A DNA stretch of 64,000 nucleotides from an uncultured bacterium. GTDB lineage: Bacteria; Bacillota_I; Bacilli_A; RFN20; CAG-826. The position numbers and the translations under genes are program-made. The stretch is from the NCBI GenBank assembly GCA_949299165.1, contig CASFZJ010000003.1:32611-96610 (forward strand), read 5' to 3'. Below the pieces are notes generated by a model. It saw nothing but the letters and a program-made list of their open reading frames with translations. It searched no databases and was not told where the DNA came from. Below are positions 16,084-26,408 of this stretch, one piece after another. The number at the start of each line of letters is the position of its first letter. Position 1 is the first letter of the stretch.

Positions 16084-18102
16084 ATGAAATTTTTCACGGC
16101 CCTTTTATATGCGATTTCTGGGTTACTTTTATTCGATAAACAAGCCTTTATTTATGGTATTGTAATATTTTTAATTGCCATATTTTTAACATTTAAAAAG
16201 TTTAGGCGTGAAAAGAAGGTTATTATTTTTCACGCTGTAATTTTTATTTGTTTTTTAATATATGGTCTTTTAGAAATAAAGACTATTCAGTCTCCCGAAG
16301 CAATAAAAGGGATCGTGATTAAAAGAAGCGAGAATTATTTTGTTTTATTTGATGGATTAGAAAGATTTTATGTAAATGCATATAATTTCAGAGATATTAA
16401 TCTATTTGATGTAATCGAAATAAATGGTTATTTTACAGAATATAATTTTTCAGTATTGGAAAGTGATTTTGACTTCAATTTATACCTTAAAAACCTTGGT
16501 ATAAGTCGTGAATTAGGCATAAATTCATATTCAACACTATTTAAAAATTATATAAATTGTAGTCTATTTCAATCTGACATAATTTCGCAATTTAAAAGCG
16601 AGAAAACAATAGAATTATTGAATACATTAATTCTCGATAATATTAACTATAATTCAGCATTTGTAAAGCAATTGCAGAGCAATACAATATTTTATTTATT
16701 TTCTTTATCAGGTATTTATTTAAACTATTTTATCTATAAATTAGTTGATCTTTTGTCGGTTAGATTTAAGCCATTTTTATCAAATATATTAGCTCTACTA
16801 ATAGTAAGTCCATTACTAATTTTAAATATCAATAGCTTTGTTGTTTTAAGAATTTTTGTTGTTTGCTTGCTTAAATTAATAAGCATAAAAAGACACGATT
16901 ATGATTCGCTTAAATACAAATCTTTATCGTATTTAATATTGCTTATAAACAAGCATAATTTGTATCAATACGGTTTTATTATGCCTCTTTTAATATCAAC
17001 ATTTATGCAGTTTAGTAAATTACTTTTTAAAAGAAGAAAGTGGTATATAAAGAAATTTGTTCCAATAATTCTTATCTTCTTTTTAGTGTTGCCATTTTCA
17101 ATAAGTTTTAATAATTCTTTTAATATCATTTCTATATTATTTTCACTTGTTTTTATGCCAATTATTAGGATTATAATCGTATTATTTTATCCATCCATAT
17201 TCATGATAAATTTACCTTTTATTGAACCGATTATGGATGCTTTTTACGATATAATAATGTTTTTAGACATAAGTGTATTTAATATAAAAATACCTGAATT
17301 TAGTCCTATTTTAGTTGTGATTTATTATCTATTAATTTTCTCGTTTTTGTATTTTAGGGAAATAAATTTTAAGAAATTCTATGAAGTTGCAATGAGTGGA
17401 TATTTAGCTTTTTTATTGTTTTATTGTCTACCTATTAAAAACACTTTTACTAATAGTGTAAGTTTTATCAATGTTGGTCAAGGTGATTCAACTTTAATTA
17501 GGGTCAAGAATAAAACAATTCTAATTGATACGGGTGGAAGTTTAACAAAAGACATAGCCAATGATTGCTTAATCCCTTATTTTAAAAAGAATAGAATTTA
17601 TAAAATTGATGAAGTCATAATTACCCATTACGATATGGATCATTATCATGCATTAGAAAATCTAAAAGCGGATTTTAAAGTTGGTAAAATATATGATTAT
17701 AATAATTTTTCAGAGCGTGATAATAGCATTTTATCAATATACAACTTTAATACTAATTTTATAAATGTTGTAGATGAAAATAGTAAATCATTAGTACTTT
17801 GGTTTGGATTGAATGATAAAAGTTTCTTATTAATGGGTGATGCGCCAATTGAAATTGAACATGAATTGGTTAAAAAGTACTCTAATCTAGATTGCGATAT
17901 TTTAAAAGTCGGTCATCATGGAAGTGATACAAGTTCTTCGCTTGAATTTTTAAAAGCCGTAACACCAGAAGAAGCCATTATTAGTTGTGGATTAAATAAT
18001 AGATATGGACATCCACACGAAAGCGTAATAGAAAATCTGGAATCATTAAATGTAAAGGTCAGAAGAACAGATTATGAAGGAACGATAGAATATGTCCTAT
18101 AA
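16084..18102 (+). CDS. comEC: Competence channel ComEC/Rec2
   Basis: 672 residues. N-terminal membrane segments and OB-like region are followed by the Competence domain (about 190-400, many membrane helices, starting near IFYLFSLSGIYLNYF) and a C-terminal metallo-beta-lactamase domain with FINVGQGDSTLI, IDTGGS, THYDMDHYHALENL and KVGHHGSDTSSS. It forms the inner-membrane channel for single-stranded DNA. Metal-binding residues look intact, unlike some decayed ComEC proteins, so natural transformation is plausible if the pilus genes exist elsewhere. Confidence 0.95.
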   Translation: MKFFTALLYAISGLLLFDKQAFIYGIVIFLIAIFLTFKKFRREKKVIIFHAVIFICFLIYGLLEIKTIQSPEAIKGIVIKRSENYFVLFDGLERFYVNAYNFRDINLFDVIEINGYFTEYNFSVLESDFDFNLYLKNLGISRELGINSYSTLFKNYINCSLFQSDIISQFKSEKTIELLNTLILDNINYNSAFVKQLQSNTIFYLFSLSGIYLNYFIYKLVDLLSVRFKPFLSNILALLIVSPLLILNINSFVVLRIFVVCLLKLISIKRHDYDSLKYKSLSYLILLINKHNLYQYGFIMPLLISTFMQFSKLLFKRRKWYIKKFVPIILIFFLVLPFSISFNNSFNIISILFSLVFMPIIRIIIVLFYPSIFMINLPFIEPIMDAFYDIIMFLDISVFNIKIPEFSPILVVIYYLLIFSFLYFREINFKKFYEVAMSGYLAFLLFYCLPIKNTFTNSVSFINVGQGDSTLIRVKNKTILIDTGGSLTKDIANDCLIPYFKKNRIYKIDEVIITHYDMDHYHALENLKADFKVGKIYDYNNFSERDNSILSIYNFNTNFINVVDENSKSLVLWFGLNDKSFLLMGDAPIEIEHELVKKYSNLDCDILKVGHHGSDTSSSLEFLKAVTPEEAIISCGLNNRYGHPHESVIENLESLNVKVRRTDYEGTIEYVL

Positions 18103-18122
18103 AATAGTGTAAAATTGTAAAT

Positions 18123-19076
18123 ATGATTTATTTACTTTATGGCAATGAAAATACAATGATTCGCAATAGAATCAAGAGAATAAGAAAAGAATTATTCTCT
18201 GAAAGCGATGAATATCTAGTTAATTTTGATTTAGATCACGATAGTATTGGTAATTTAGTTGATGAAATCAATCAAATGTTTATTTATGGCGATAATAAGT
18301 TAATTATTGTCGATAATTGCGAATTTTTGACGACAGAACCAAAAGATAAGAAAAATATTGCGCTTTTTAATGAACTTTATGATTCATTAAAAAATTTAAG
18401 TGAAAACATTGTCGTTATTTTCACGGTTCGCGGATCTAAAGTAAATACCAAAAATTCTATTTATAAATTGATTTTAGAAATTGGTAAAGTTCTAGAATTT
18501 AAAGATATTCAAAAAAATGATTGGCCAATTTATGCTAAGCAATTTTTTCAAAAACGAAATGTTCAAATTGATGAAGATGCACTTTATGAGCTCATAAAAA
18601 GGGCAAATGGCGACTTAAGTACCTTTAATAATGAAGCAAATAAGTTAATTTTATATAAAATTAACAATATAAATTTGCAAGATATTGAAGATTTGGTGCC
18701 ACAAAATCTTGATGAAGATGTATTTAAAATTGTAAATTGCTTAAATTCTGGCGATAAAGCTGGTGCATTAAAGGTTTATCGAGATTTAAGAGTGAAAAAT
18801 GTAGAGCCTGTAACTTTAATTAACCTTTTATCATCATCAATTTTTTATATGTTAAATGTTAAAAACTTGCTTTTACAAAAATATAAAGCTGATGATATCG
18901 CTAAAATGACAAATAGTAGTACTGGAAGAGTATATATTACAACTAAAAACTTAAGAACTATTTCATTTGGCTTTTTAGATAGAAAATTGAATGAGCTTGC
19001 TAAACTAGATAGCGATATAAAACACAGCAAAGTTGATCGTTTTTTGGCTTTTGAAACATTTTTATTAGAATATTAA
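18123..19076 (+). CDS. holA: DNA polymerase III delta subunit
   Basis: 317 residues with the HolA/YqeN layout: MIYLLYGNENTMIRNRIKRI at the N-terminus (no functional Walker A, as usual), KLIIVDNCEFLT, and the C-terminal helical domain. It opens the sliding clamp as part of the clamp loader. The comEA-comEC-holA-rpsT order is standard in Bacilli. A TAAAAT (18110-18115) 7 nt before the ATG may be an internal promoter for a leaderless transcript. Confidence 0.93.
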   Translation: MIYLLYGNENTMIRNRIKRIRKELFSESDEYLVNFDLDHDSIGNLVDEINQMFIYGDNKLIIVDNCEFLTTEPKDKKNIALFNELYDSLKNLSENIVVIFTVRGSKVNTKNSIYKLILEIGKVLEFKDIQKNDWPIYAKQFFQKRNVQIDEDALYELIKRANGDLSTFNNEANKLILYKINNINLQDIEDLVPQNLDEDVFKIVNCLNSGDKAGALKVYRDLRVKNVEPVTLINLLSSSIFYMLNVKNLLLQKYKADDIAKMTNSSTGRVYITTKNLRTISFGFLDRKLNELAKLDSDIKHSKVDRFLAFETFLLEY

Positions 19077-19081
19077 GGACG

Positions 19082-19107
19082 AAAAAAAGAGCATATCAAG
19101 TATGCTC
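19082..19107 (-). terminator. Terminator of rpsT
   Basis: GAGCATA (19089-19095) pairs with TATGCTC (19101-19107) and the A-run at 19082-19088 gives a U-run on the minus strand. Confidence 0.85.
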
Positions 19108-19142
19108 AATCATTCAATTCAATTTTTTAAGTTACAAATTAA

Positions 19143-19406
19143 TTAGTTTAATTTGTTAACCATTAATTGAAGATTTGATTTTTGTCTATCAGCTGTACCT
19201 TTGTGTTCAATACCTTTTGTAACAGCTCTATCAATAATTGAAAATGCTTTAACTAATGCTGCTTTTGCTTTTTCGACATCTTTTGCTTCACATGCAACTC
19301 TAACAGCTTTCATTGCAGTTCTTAATTTTGATTTATAAGCAACATTTCTAACTCTAGCTTTTTCGTTTGTAAGAATTCTTTTCTTTTGTGATTTAATATT
19401 TGCCAT
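19143..19406 (-). CDS. rpsT: 30S ribosomal protein S20
   Basis: 87 residues, strongly basic: MANIKSQKKRILTNEKARVRN at the start and the helical RTAMKAVR...KGIEHKGTADRQKSNLQLMVN region are typical of bS20, which binds the 5' domain of 16S rRNA. SD AGGTAG/AAAGAGG precedes the ATG on the minus strand. Convergent with holA, with its own terminator. Confidence 0.97.
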   Translation of the reverse strand: MANIKSQKKRILTNEKARVRNVAYKSKLRTAMKAVRVACEAKDVEKAKAALVKAFSIIDRAVTKGIEHKGTADRQKSNLQLMVNKLN

Positions 19407-19507
19407 AATTTACTACCTCTTTCGATACGAAAATGATTTTATCATAAAAGAAATAGTAAAAGCAAATACGAATTGATAAAATATATCACTAGGAAAAAGT
19501 GATTAAT

Positions 19508-20455
19508 ATGAATAAAAAAGATTTAAGAATAGTTTACCTTGGAACGCCTAAAATTAGCGCAATAGTTTTAGAAAAATTAATCGAAAATGGATATAACATT
19601 GTAGCTGTGGTCTCTCAAGCTGACAAACCACAAGGCAGAAAGATGATTTTAACGCCAACTGAAACAAAACTTGTTGCACAAAAACATAATATTCCTGTTT
19701 ATCAACCTATTAAAATTCGCGATGATTATGCTTTTTTAAACGAGTTAAAACCAGATATTTTATTAACTATGGCTTATGGTCAAATTATTCCTCAAGCCGT
19801 GCTTGATATTCCTAAAATTAAAGCTTTAAATTTACATGGATCTATTTTGCCTAAATATCGTGGTGCAAGTCCTATTCAAGCTGCTTTATTAAATGGTGAT
19901 AAAACAACTGGTATAACTTTAATGGAAATGGTCGATAAAATGGACGCTGGAAACATGTTTTATAAGAAAGAAATCGATATTTTAGATACTGATAATTACG
20001 AAACTTTATCTTTAAAACTTACAAATTTAGCTTATGAAACATTTGATGAAGGTATAGAAAACGTTCTTAAAGGCGAAAAAGGAGAAGTACAAGATGAAAA
20101 TCTTGTTACTTTTACTAAAAAAATTAAACCAGAAGAAAGCGAACTAAAATTTTCTGAAAGTGCCGAAAATCTAGTTAATAAAATTAGAGCTTTCTATAAC
20201 GATCCTGGCACATATTTTGTAACAAAAATTAATGGTCAAGATGTAAAAATAAAAGTTAATAAAGCTGCTATAGTAAAAAAAGAAAATACTAAACCAGGAA
20301 ATATTTATCAATACGATAAAAATGCCTTTATTATCGAAACTTCTTCAAATATGATTTCGATTTTATCCTTACAACTTCCTGGTAAAAAGATGCTTGATTT
20401 CAAATCATTTTTTAACGGAAACCAAAAATTATTTGAAAAAAATACTAATATTTAA
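19508..20455 (+). CDS. fmt: Methionyl-tRNA formyltransferase
   Basis: 315 residues from ATG 19508; an in-frame GTG nine bases earlier is less likely. The formyl-transferase core shows IVYLGTPKISAIVLEKLI, AYGQIIPQAVLDIP, LNLHGSILPKYRGASPIQAALLNG (catalytic Asn/His region) and TGITLMEMVDKMDAG. The C-terminal OB domain is present. It formylates initiator Met-tRNA. The 3' end overlaps the next gene by one base (TAATG). The usual partner def is not adjacent. Confidence 0.95.
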   Translation: MNKKDLRIVYLGTPKISAIVLEKLIENGYNIVAVVSQADKPQGRKMILTPTETKLVAQKHNIPVYQPIKIRDDYAFLNELKPDILLTMAYGQIIPQAVLDIPKIKALNLHGSILPKYRGASPIQAALLNGDKTTGITLMEMVDKMDAGNMFYKKEIDILDTDNYETLSLKLTNLAYETFDEGIENVLKGEKGEVQDENLVTFTKKIKPEESELKFSESAENLVNKIRAFYNDPGTYFVTKINGQDVKIKVNKAAIVKKENTKPGNIYQYDKNAFIIETSSNMISILSLQLPGKKMLDFKSFFNGNQKLFEKNTNI

Positions 20456-22788
20456 TGAAAACTTTAGAATTATCTGTCCATCAATTAGTTGATTTTGTTT
20501 TGCGTCGAGGAAGTTTAGATACTCGAACTTTTAACTCGATGACAATGCAAGAAGGAACAAAAATCCATAATATTTACCAGTCAAAACAAGGTTCAAATTA
20601 TGTAAAAGAATATCCTTTAAGTGGTTTTTTTCAATATGAAGATAATTTAATACGTTTATCTGGTAGAGCTGATGGAATAATTTTAAATGAAGTGCCAATT
20701 ATTGAAGAAATTAAGTCAACTAACACAGATTTAGATAAATTTTATATAGAAAATGAAGAGTGGCACCTAGGACAAGCAATTTGCTATGCATACTTATATT
20801 CACTAGAAACAAAAATCAATAATATTGGCGTTAGATTAACTTATATTTCACAAATTGATAATTTAATCAAAAAACATGATTTTACATATAATATCGATGA
20901 ACTTGCTGAAAAAATTCGTACTTATTTTGATGTTTATTTTCAATTTGAACGTATACTTGACGTTTTAAAAGACAAAAGAAATACATCTTTAAACGAAATT
21001 AGTTTTCCATTTGGTGAAATTCGACCAGGACAAAAAGAATTAATCGATTTTACTAATGAAACAATTGACAAAGTTGAAATGAATTTTGCTGAAGCAAGCA
21101 CTGGAATTGGTAAAACAATTGCGACTATTTTTGCAACTTTACCTAATATAAAATCAGGAAAAATCGATAAAGTTTTTTATCTTTGTCCAAAAAATACAAA
21201 TTTTGAGAACTCAAAAAAAGCTTTAACGATATTACAAGATTATGGATATAAATTATCTTTTGTCGAATTAAGAGCAAAAAGCAAAATGTGTCCATATAAA
21301 CTTGAGAAAAATTGTAATCCGTCGGATTGTCCATTAACTGTTAATTATTACACTAAACTTAAAGATGCATTAATGGACGCGCTTAAAAAATATGATTCTT
21401 TTAATAGTGAAACAATAAAAGAAGTGGCGAAAAAATACGATATTTGTCCTTTTGAATTCTCACTTGAACTTTCCTTATATTCAGATTTTATAATTTGTGA
21501 TTATAATTATGCCTTTCATCCAATTGCTTATTTAAGAAGATTTTTAGATGCGCCAGATAAAGTTTATCATCTATTTGCTTTAGTCGATGAAGCACATAAT
21601 CTTATTGATAGAGCACGCGATATGTTTACCATTTCTTTTAGTGAAAATGGCTATAAAATAATTAAAAATGATTTAAAAAATCATAAAACACCTCGTTTAA
21701 AGAAAATAATTAGACAACTTAATCAAGATTTAAAGTTATTTAATGAATTTGATTTTTCAAATGGACCAATCATTTTAGAAACGTTGGATAACACGTTTAT
21801 TTCACATCTTGAAAATTTTAGAAATGAAATTAGTGTTCTTGAAGCTGAAAATCCAAACTTAAAACTCATAAAAGCACATGATTATTTAATTGATTTATAT
21901 AAATTTTTGACAATTTATGGTTTACTTAACGATGGTTTTAAGATAATTCTTTCAAAAAATAAAGAAAATTTAGATATAAAGCTATTTTGCATTGAACCAA
22001 GCGAATTCATTAATAAAACCTTACTTAAATTTTTAGGAACTTTATTTTTTAGTGCGACATTAACTCCAATTGATTACTTTGAAAATGTTATTTTGAATCG
22101 AAATAATGAAAAACATATTTCTTTGCCATCGCCATTTGATCCAAATAATTTCTTACTCATAATCAATGATAAAATTTCGATAAAATACAAGGATAGAGAA
22201 CAAACTATTTCAGAAGTTGCAAAAGAAATACTAGATTTTATTTCATATAAAACAGGAAATTATCTAATTTTTGTGCCGTCTTTTGAATATTCAAAAATGT
22301 TAAAAAATTATGTCTTAAATGATAAAAGATTTATCTTTCAGACATCTGAAATGAGCGATGTCGAAAAAACTAAATTTTTAGATGAATTTGCCTCATCACC
22401 TAAAGAAAGTAGGGTTGGAGTTTGCGCAATAAGTGGTTCTTTTGCCGAAAGTATCGATTTAGTCGGCGATAGGTTAATTGGTGTTGTAATAGTTGGTGTT
22501 GGTTTACCTCAAGTTAATTTTGAAAATAACTTAATAAAAGAATTTTATGCTTCAAAAAATATGAACGGATATGATTTTGCTTATCTAAATCCTGGTTTAA
22601 ACAAGGTTTTACAAGCGATCGGAAGAGTAATTCGCACCGAAAATGATAAGGGAGCAGCTTTAATTATCGATAAAAGATATGCGCAAACCAATTATCGAAT
22701 AGTTTTAGATAAACATTTTAAAAACCAAGCAAAAATTTCAAATAGTAATGAACTTATCGGAATTCTAAATTCTTTTTATAAAAAATAA
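20455..22788 (+). CDS. PD-(D/E)XK nuclease fused to XPD/DinG-type Fe-S helicase
   Basis: 777 residues. Residues about 1-165 look like a Cas4/RecB-type nuclease: SGRADGII (Asp), PIIEEIKST (Glu-x-Lys) and GQAICYAYLYS. From about 190 follows an SF2 helicase: EASTGIGKT (Walker A), LVDEAHNLI (DEAH box), SATLTP and the final QAIGRVIRTENDKGAALIIDKR (motif VI). Cysteines in KMCPY, NCNPSDCPL and DICPF match the Fe-S cluster domain of XPD/DinG helicases. Probably repairs or processes DNA. Coupled to fmt by a one-base overlap. Confidence 0.88.
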   Translation: MKTLELSVHQLVDFVLRRGSLDTRTFNSMTMQEGTKIHNIYQSKQGSNYVKEYPLSGFFQYEDNLIRLSGRADGIILNEVPIIEEIKSTNTDLDKFYIENEEWHLGQAICYAYLYSLETKINNIGVRLTYISQIDNLIKKHDFTYNIDELAEKIRTYFDVYFQFERILDVLKDKRNTSLNEISFPFGEIRPGQKELIDFTNETIDKVEMNFAEASTGIGKTIATIFATLPNIKSGKIDKVFYLCPKNTNFENSKKALTILQDYGYKLSFVELRAKSKMCPYKLEKNCNPSDCPLTVNYYTKLKDALMDALKKYDSFNSETIKEVAKKYDICPFEFSLELSLYSDFIICDYNYAFHPIAYLRRFLDAPDKVYHLFALVDEAHNLIDRARDMFTISFSENGYKIIKNDLKNHKTPRLKKIIRQLNQDLKLFNEFDFSNGPIILETLDNTFISHLENFRNEISVLEAENPNLKLIKAHDYLIDLYKFLTIYGLLNDGFKIILSKNKENLDIKLFCIEPSEFINKTLLKFLGTLFFSATLTPIDYFENVILNRNNEKHISLPSPFDPNNFLLIINDKISIKYKDREQTISEVAKEILDFISYKTGNYLIFVPSFEYSKMLKNYVLNDKRFIFQTSEMSDVEKTKFLDEFASSPKESRVGVCAISGSFAESIDLVGDRLIGVVIVGVGLPQVNFENNLIKEFYASKNMNGYDFAYLNPGLNKVLQAIGRVIRTENDKGAALIIDKRYAQTNYRIVLDKHFKNQAKISNSNELIGILNSFYKK

Positions 22789-22795
22789 ATAATGA

Positions 22796-22801
22796 TATAC
22801 T
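22796..22801 (+). promoter_or_regulatory. -10 box giving a leaderless lepA transcript
   Basis: TATACT ends 8 nt before the lepA ATG (22810); no SD is present in the interval. Confidence 0.55.
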
Positions 22802-22809
22802 TTTCAAGT

Positions 22810-24624
22810 ATGAAATACGATCAATCAAAAATTAGAAATTTTAGTGTTATTGCACATATCGATCATGGTAAATCGACTCTTTGTGATCGCATTTTAGAGC
22901 TTACTGAAACTATCGAAAAAAGAGAGATGAAATCCCAAATTCTTGATGATATGGATCTTGAAAGAGAAAGAGGAATTACTATTAAATTAAATGCTGTCAC
23001 TGTAAATTATCATTCGCTTGATGGAAATGATTATATTTTTAATTTAATCGACACTCCTGGGCACGTCGATTTTACATACGAAGTCAGTAGATCTTTAGCC
23101 GCATGTGAAGGTGCAATTTTAGTAATTGATGCTACTCAAGGAGTAGAAGCTCAAACCTTAGCAAATATGTATCTTGCAATCGATAATAATCTCGAAATTG
23201 TTCCTGTTATTAACAAAATTGATTTAGCTAGTGCAAGAGTTGAAGCATGTAAAGATGAAATTACCAAGCGAATTGGGCTTGCTGGAGATGCTGCAATTCC
23301 AGTTAGTGCTAAAACAGGCGATAATATTCGCGATGTTTTAGAAAGAATAGTTACAGACATTCCTGCTCCTAGTGGAAGTAATGAGGCACCTTTAAAAGCG
23401 CTTATTTTTGACTCATATTACGATTCTTATCGTGGTGTTGTTGTTTTAATTAGAATTAAAGAAGGAACTGTAAAAGTTGGCGATACAATCCATTTAATGC
23501 GCTCTGGTGCGGATTTTTTAGTTACTGAACTAGGAATTCGTACACCAAAAGAAATGCAAACTGATGCTTTATATTGTGGTGAAGTTGGCTATTTATGTGC
23601 TCAAATTAAAGATATTAAAGAAGTGCGAGTCGGTGACACAATCACTTTAAAAAATAAGCCTGCTTTATTACCTTTGCCGGGTTACAAAAAGATAAATCCA
23701 ATGGTTTATTGTGGAATTTACCCAAGTGATTCTAAAAAATATGAAGATTTAAAAGAAGCTCTTGAAAAATTATCATTAAACGATGCATCTTTACGCTTCG
23801 AACCAGAAACATCTCAAGCTTTAGGATTTGGCTTTAGATGTGGATTTTTAGGTCTTTTGCATATGGATGTTATTCAAGAAAGACTTGAAAGAGAATATAA
23901 TTTAGATTTAATTTTAACTGCGCCAAGCGTTATTTATAAAGTTTGCTTAACAAATGGAGAAGAATTTGAACTCAGTAATCCAAGCGAATTACCTGATTTA
24001 ACAACAATTGCTCATATCGAAGAACCATTTGTTAAAGCAGAGATCATGATGCCAAAAGATTACATTGGTCCGGTTATGCAACTTTGCCAAGATAGAAGAG
24101 GAATTTATAAAAATCTTGAATATTTTGATGATACAAGAATGATTCTCACTTATGATATGCCATTAAGTGAAATTATTTTTAACTTTTTTGATAAATTAAA
24201 ATCCTATACAAAAGGTTATGCAAGTTTAGATTACGAATTTGCTGATTATAAAGAAAGTAATCTTTCAAAAATGGATATCTTACTAAATGGAGAAGTGATA
24301 GACGCTTTAAGTTCGATTGTTTATAAACCATTTGCTTATAAACGCGGACTCAAGATTGTCTCCAAATTAAAAGAGGTTATTCCAAGACAACAATTTGAAA
24401 TCCCTGTTCAAGCTGCAATAAATGGGAAAATCATTGCTCGTGCAGATATAAAAGCAGTAAGAAAAGACGTTTTAGCTAAATGTTATGGTGGAGATATCAC
24501 AAGAAAAAAGAAACTTTTAGAGAAACAAAAAGAGGGTAAAAAGCGTATGAAGTCAATTGGCTCAGTTGATGTCCCGCAAGAAGCTTTTATGTCACTTTTA
24601 AGCATTGATGACGATGAAAGTTGA
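22810..24624 (+). CDS. lepA: Elongation factor 4 (LepA)
   Basis: 604 residues from ATG 22810 ([24 protein letters not shown]); an ATG 18 nt upstream lies before the -10 box and is rejected. G1 [10 protein letters not shown]2/G3 RERGITI and DTPGHVDF, G4 NKIDL and the LepA-specific C-terminus ([24 protein letters not shown]) are all present. This translational GTPase acts in ribosome back-translocation/assembly. The TGA stop (24622-24624) lies inside the first unit of an 11-bp repeat array. Confidence 0.97.
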   Translation: MKYDQSKIRNFSVIAHIDHGKSTLCDRILELTETIEKREMKSQILDDMDLERERGITIKLNAVTVNYHSLDGNDYIFNLIDTPGHVDFTYEVSRSLAACEGAILVIDATQGVEAQTLANMYLAIDNNLEIVPVINKIDLASARVEACKDEITKRIGLAGDAAIPVSAKTGDNIRDVLERIVTDIPAPSGSNEAPLKALIFDSYYDSYRGVVVLIRIKEGTVKVGDTIHLMRSGADFLVTELGIRTPKEMQTDALYCGEVGYLCAQIKDIKEVRVGDTITLKNKPALLPLPGYKKINPMVYCGIYPSDSKKYEDLKEALEKLSLNDASLRFEPETSQALGFGFRCGFLGLLHMDVIQERLEREYNLDLILTAPSVIYKVCLTNGEEFELSNPSELPDLTTIAHIEEPFVKAEIMMPKDYIGPVMQLCQDRRGIYKNLEYFDDTRMILTYDMPLSEIIFNFFDKLKSYTKGYASLDYEFADYKESNLSKMDILLNGEVIDALSSIVYKPFAYKRGLKIVSKLKEVIPRQQFEIPVQAAINGKIIARADIKAVRKDVLAKCYGGDITRKKKLLEKQKEGKKRMKSIGSVDVPQEAFMSLLSIDDDES

Positions 24625-24671
24625 TAATTTGTAGATAATTGGTAGATAACTAGTAGATAATTAGTAAATAT
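24617..24671 (+). repeat. 11-bp phased repeat array at the lepA stop codon
   Basis: Five units in exact register: AAAGTTGATAA, TTTGTAGATAA, TTGGTAGATAA, CTAGTAGATAA, TTAGTAAATAT. The first overlaps the lepA stop; the array ends 59 bp before the Fic-like gene. The first unit is identical to the first unit at 58815. Confidence 0.85.
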
Positions 24672-24730
24672 TCATTGTAATAAGTCGTTTTAAATTTTAT
24701 AATTTACATATATTTAAGGAATAATCAATT

Positions 24731-26395
24731 ATGGCTGTTAATGAATTCATAAAAAAATTTAGCAATGAAATATATGCTACAAAAAATGATGTTATCAGAG
24801 AAATGAAAACTCCTTTAGTTGATGGAATTTGGTCACAAGTAATTGAATATAGAAAAGCTTTTTATGAAACTTTGACATTAACAAATTATGATTCAACTCG
24901 TTTTTCAGTCTGTTTAACACCAAATATCTCAAAGAAAATTAATAATTTTGAAAGAAAATTAATATCAATATTAAACAAATATTCAAAGCTTCAAAGAAAC
25001 TTTGCGAATGAATATTTTAAAAATAAAACTTACAAGAAAATTCTAAGATATATCGCAAGAAAATATAAAATTGATATCCAAGATACAGTTTTAGATGGAA
25101 TAATTGACGGTACAATTACTTTCAATTTGCCAGCCGATCAAACAATCATTCAAAGATATTATTCTTGTTTACAAGATATTGAAGAAAATTATCTCCAAGA
25201 TATTGATGAAAATACACTTGGAAATTTCTATTCCAAATTAATGGGAACAGATGATTTAACTGAATATTATCGTAAAACTGATACTAATAAATATAATGGA
25301 TATAGTATCGGCAGATTAAAAATTGGAGTAGCACCTCAAAATATTGAAAATTCTGTTAATCAATTAATACGCTTCATTAATTATGACAATCAAAGCTTAA
25401 TCGTTAAAGCAGTATCAACTTTCTATTATATTTATTACATTAGACCATTTGAAAATTATAGCGAAGAAATAGCCTTATTAATGCTTAAAAAGGTCCTTGC
25501 ATACAATGATATTAGTTCAGTTGCCGCATTATTATCTTTTGAAGCATTACTTGAAAATAAAGACGAACTTGAAGGCAAAATTGCTGATTGTCAAAAATAC
25601 TATGATTTAACCTATTTAATTAACTATGTTTTAGATAAGATTGAGCCATTAACCGATCGTATAGCTGACGATATCGTCGAATCTCAAAATGTTACGATCA
25701 AAAAGGAACTTTATCAAGCTGATCCAGAACCAATTTCTGAACAAAAAGAGCCTATTTTTGAAAGTGGCGCTCAAACAACAGCAATTCCAACTATTGAGAA
25801 AGCATTTATTGAAAAAGAACCTCTAACAAGCGAAGAATTAAGAGGTGAACCAATTCAAGAAGGTGTTTTTGAACCAATACACGAAGAAAAAGTTCAAGAA
25901 GTAACTCAAGAACCAGCAGAAGAAAAAGAAGAAACTGTTGCTCCTGTACTCGAAGAAGTTCAAGAACACGTCGAAACCATTGAAGAACCAAAACAAGAAG
26001 AAAAAGATATTTCTGTTGGTAGAACCGAAGAAGAAATTAAAGCTTATGAAGATTTAGTTAAACCTGTTCAACCAACATTAAATGGCTCAGAAAAAGTTAA
26101 TTTTGCTCAAAATATTGCAATTTCTAATGTTCCAACCGGATTAACTGAAGATGAAGCGACCAGACTTGAAGAACATCTTATGGAAATGAATCCAAATTTA
26201 TCCCATGGACAAGCTTATTTCTACGCACGTCATTGTACAATTGGAATGTATTATACTGTTGATCAATACAAAAAATGCGTTGGATGTGCTTATGAAACGG
26301 CAAGAAGTAGCATGAATAATTTAGTTTTGTTAGGTTACTACAAAAAAGAATTATTAAAGAAAAAATTTGTATATCTTCCTGTAAAAAGAAATTAA
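24731..26395 (+). CDS. Degenerate Fic-fold protein with C-terminal winged helix
   Basis: 554 residues. Residues about 165-300 follow the Fic-domain pattern: EYYRKTDTNKYNGYSIG, then PQNIENSVNQLIRFI, then FYYIYYIRPFENYSEEIALL where active Fic proteins have IHPFxDGNGR. The catalytic His is Arg and the GNGR anion-binding loop is YSEE, so AMP transfer is unlikely. A Glu/Pro-rich, probably disordered linker (about 335-450) joins a C-terminal HTH-like domain (TVDQYKKCVGCAYETARSSMNNL), the usual position of a winged helix in Fic proteins. It may act as a binding or regulatory protein. SD AAGGA precedes the ATG. Confidence 0.7.
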   Translation: MAVNEFIKKFSNEIYATKNDVIREMKTPLVDGIWSQVIEYRKAFYETLTLTNYDSTRFSVCLTPNISKKINNFERKLISILNKYSKLQRNFANEYFKNKTYKKILRYIARKYKIDIQDTVLDGIIDGTITFNLPADQTIIQRYYSCLQDIEENYLQDIDENTLGNFYSKLMGTDDLTEYYRKTDTNKYNGYSIGRLKIGVAPQNIENSVNQLIRFINYDNQSLIVKAVSTFYYIYYIRPFENYSEEIALLMLKKVLAYNDISSVAALLSFEALLENKDELEGKIADCQKYYDLTYLINYVLDKIEPLTDRIADDIVESQNVTIKKELYQADPEPISEQKEPIFESGAQTTAIPTIEKAFIEKEPLTSEELRGEPIQEGVFEPIHEEKVQEVTQEPAEEKEETVAPVLEEVQEHVETIEEPKQEEKDISVGRTEEEIKAYEDLVKPVQPTLNGSEKVNFAQNIAISNVPTGLTEDEATRLEEHLMEMNPNLSHGQAYFYARHCTIGMYYTVDQYKKCVGCAYETARSSMNNLVLLGYYKKELLKKKFVYLPVKRN

Positions 26396-26408
26396 AGAGG
26401 TGTTTTAA

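Noticed and set aside
22792..22809. Upstream ATG for LepA
   Set aside because: It overlaps the -10 box and adds residues not typical of LepA.
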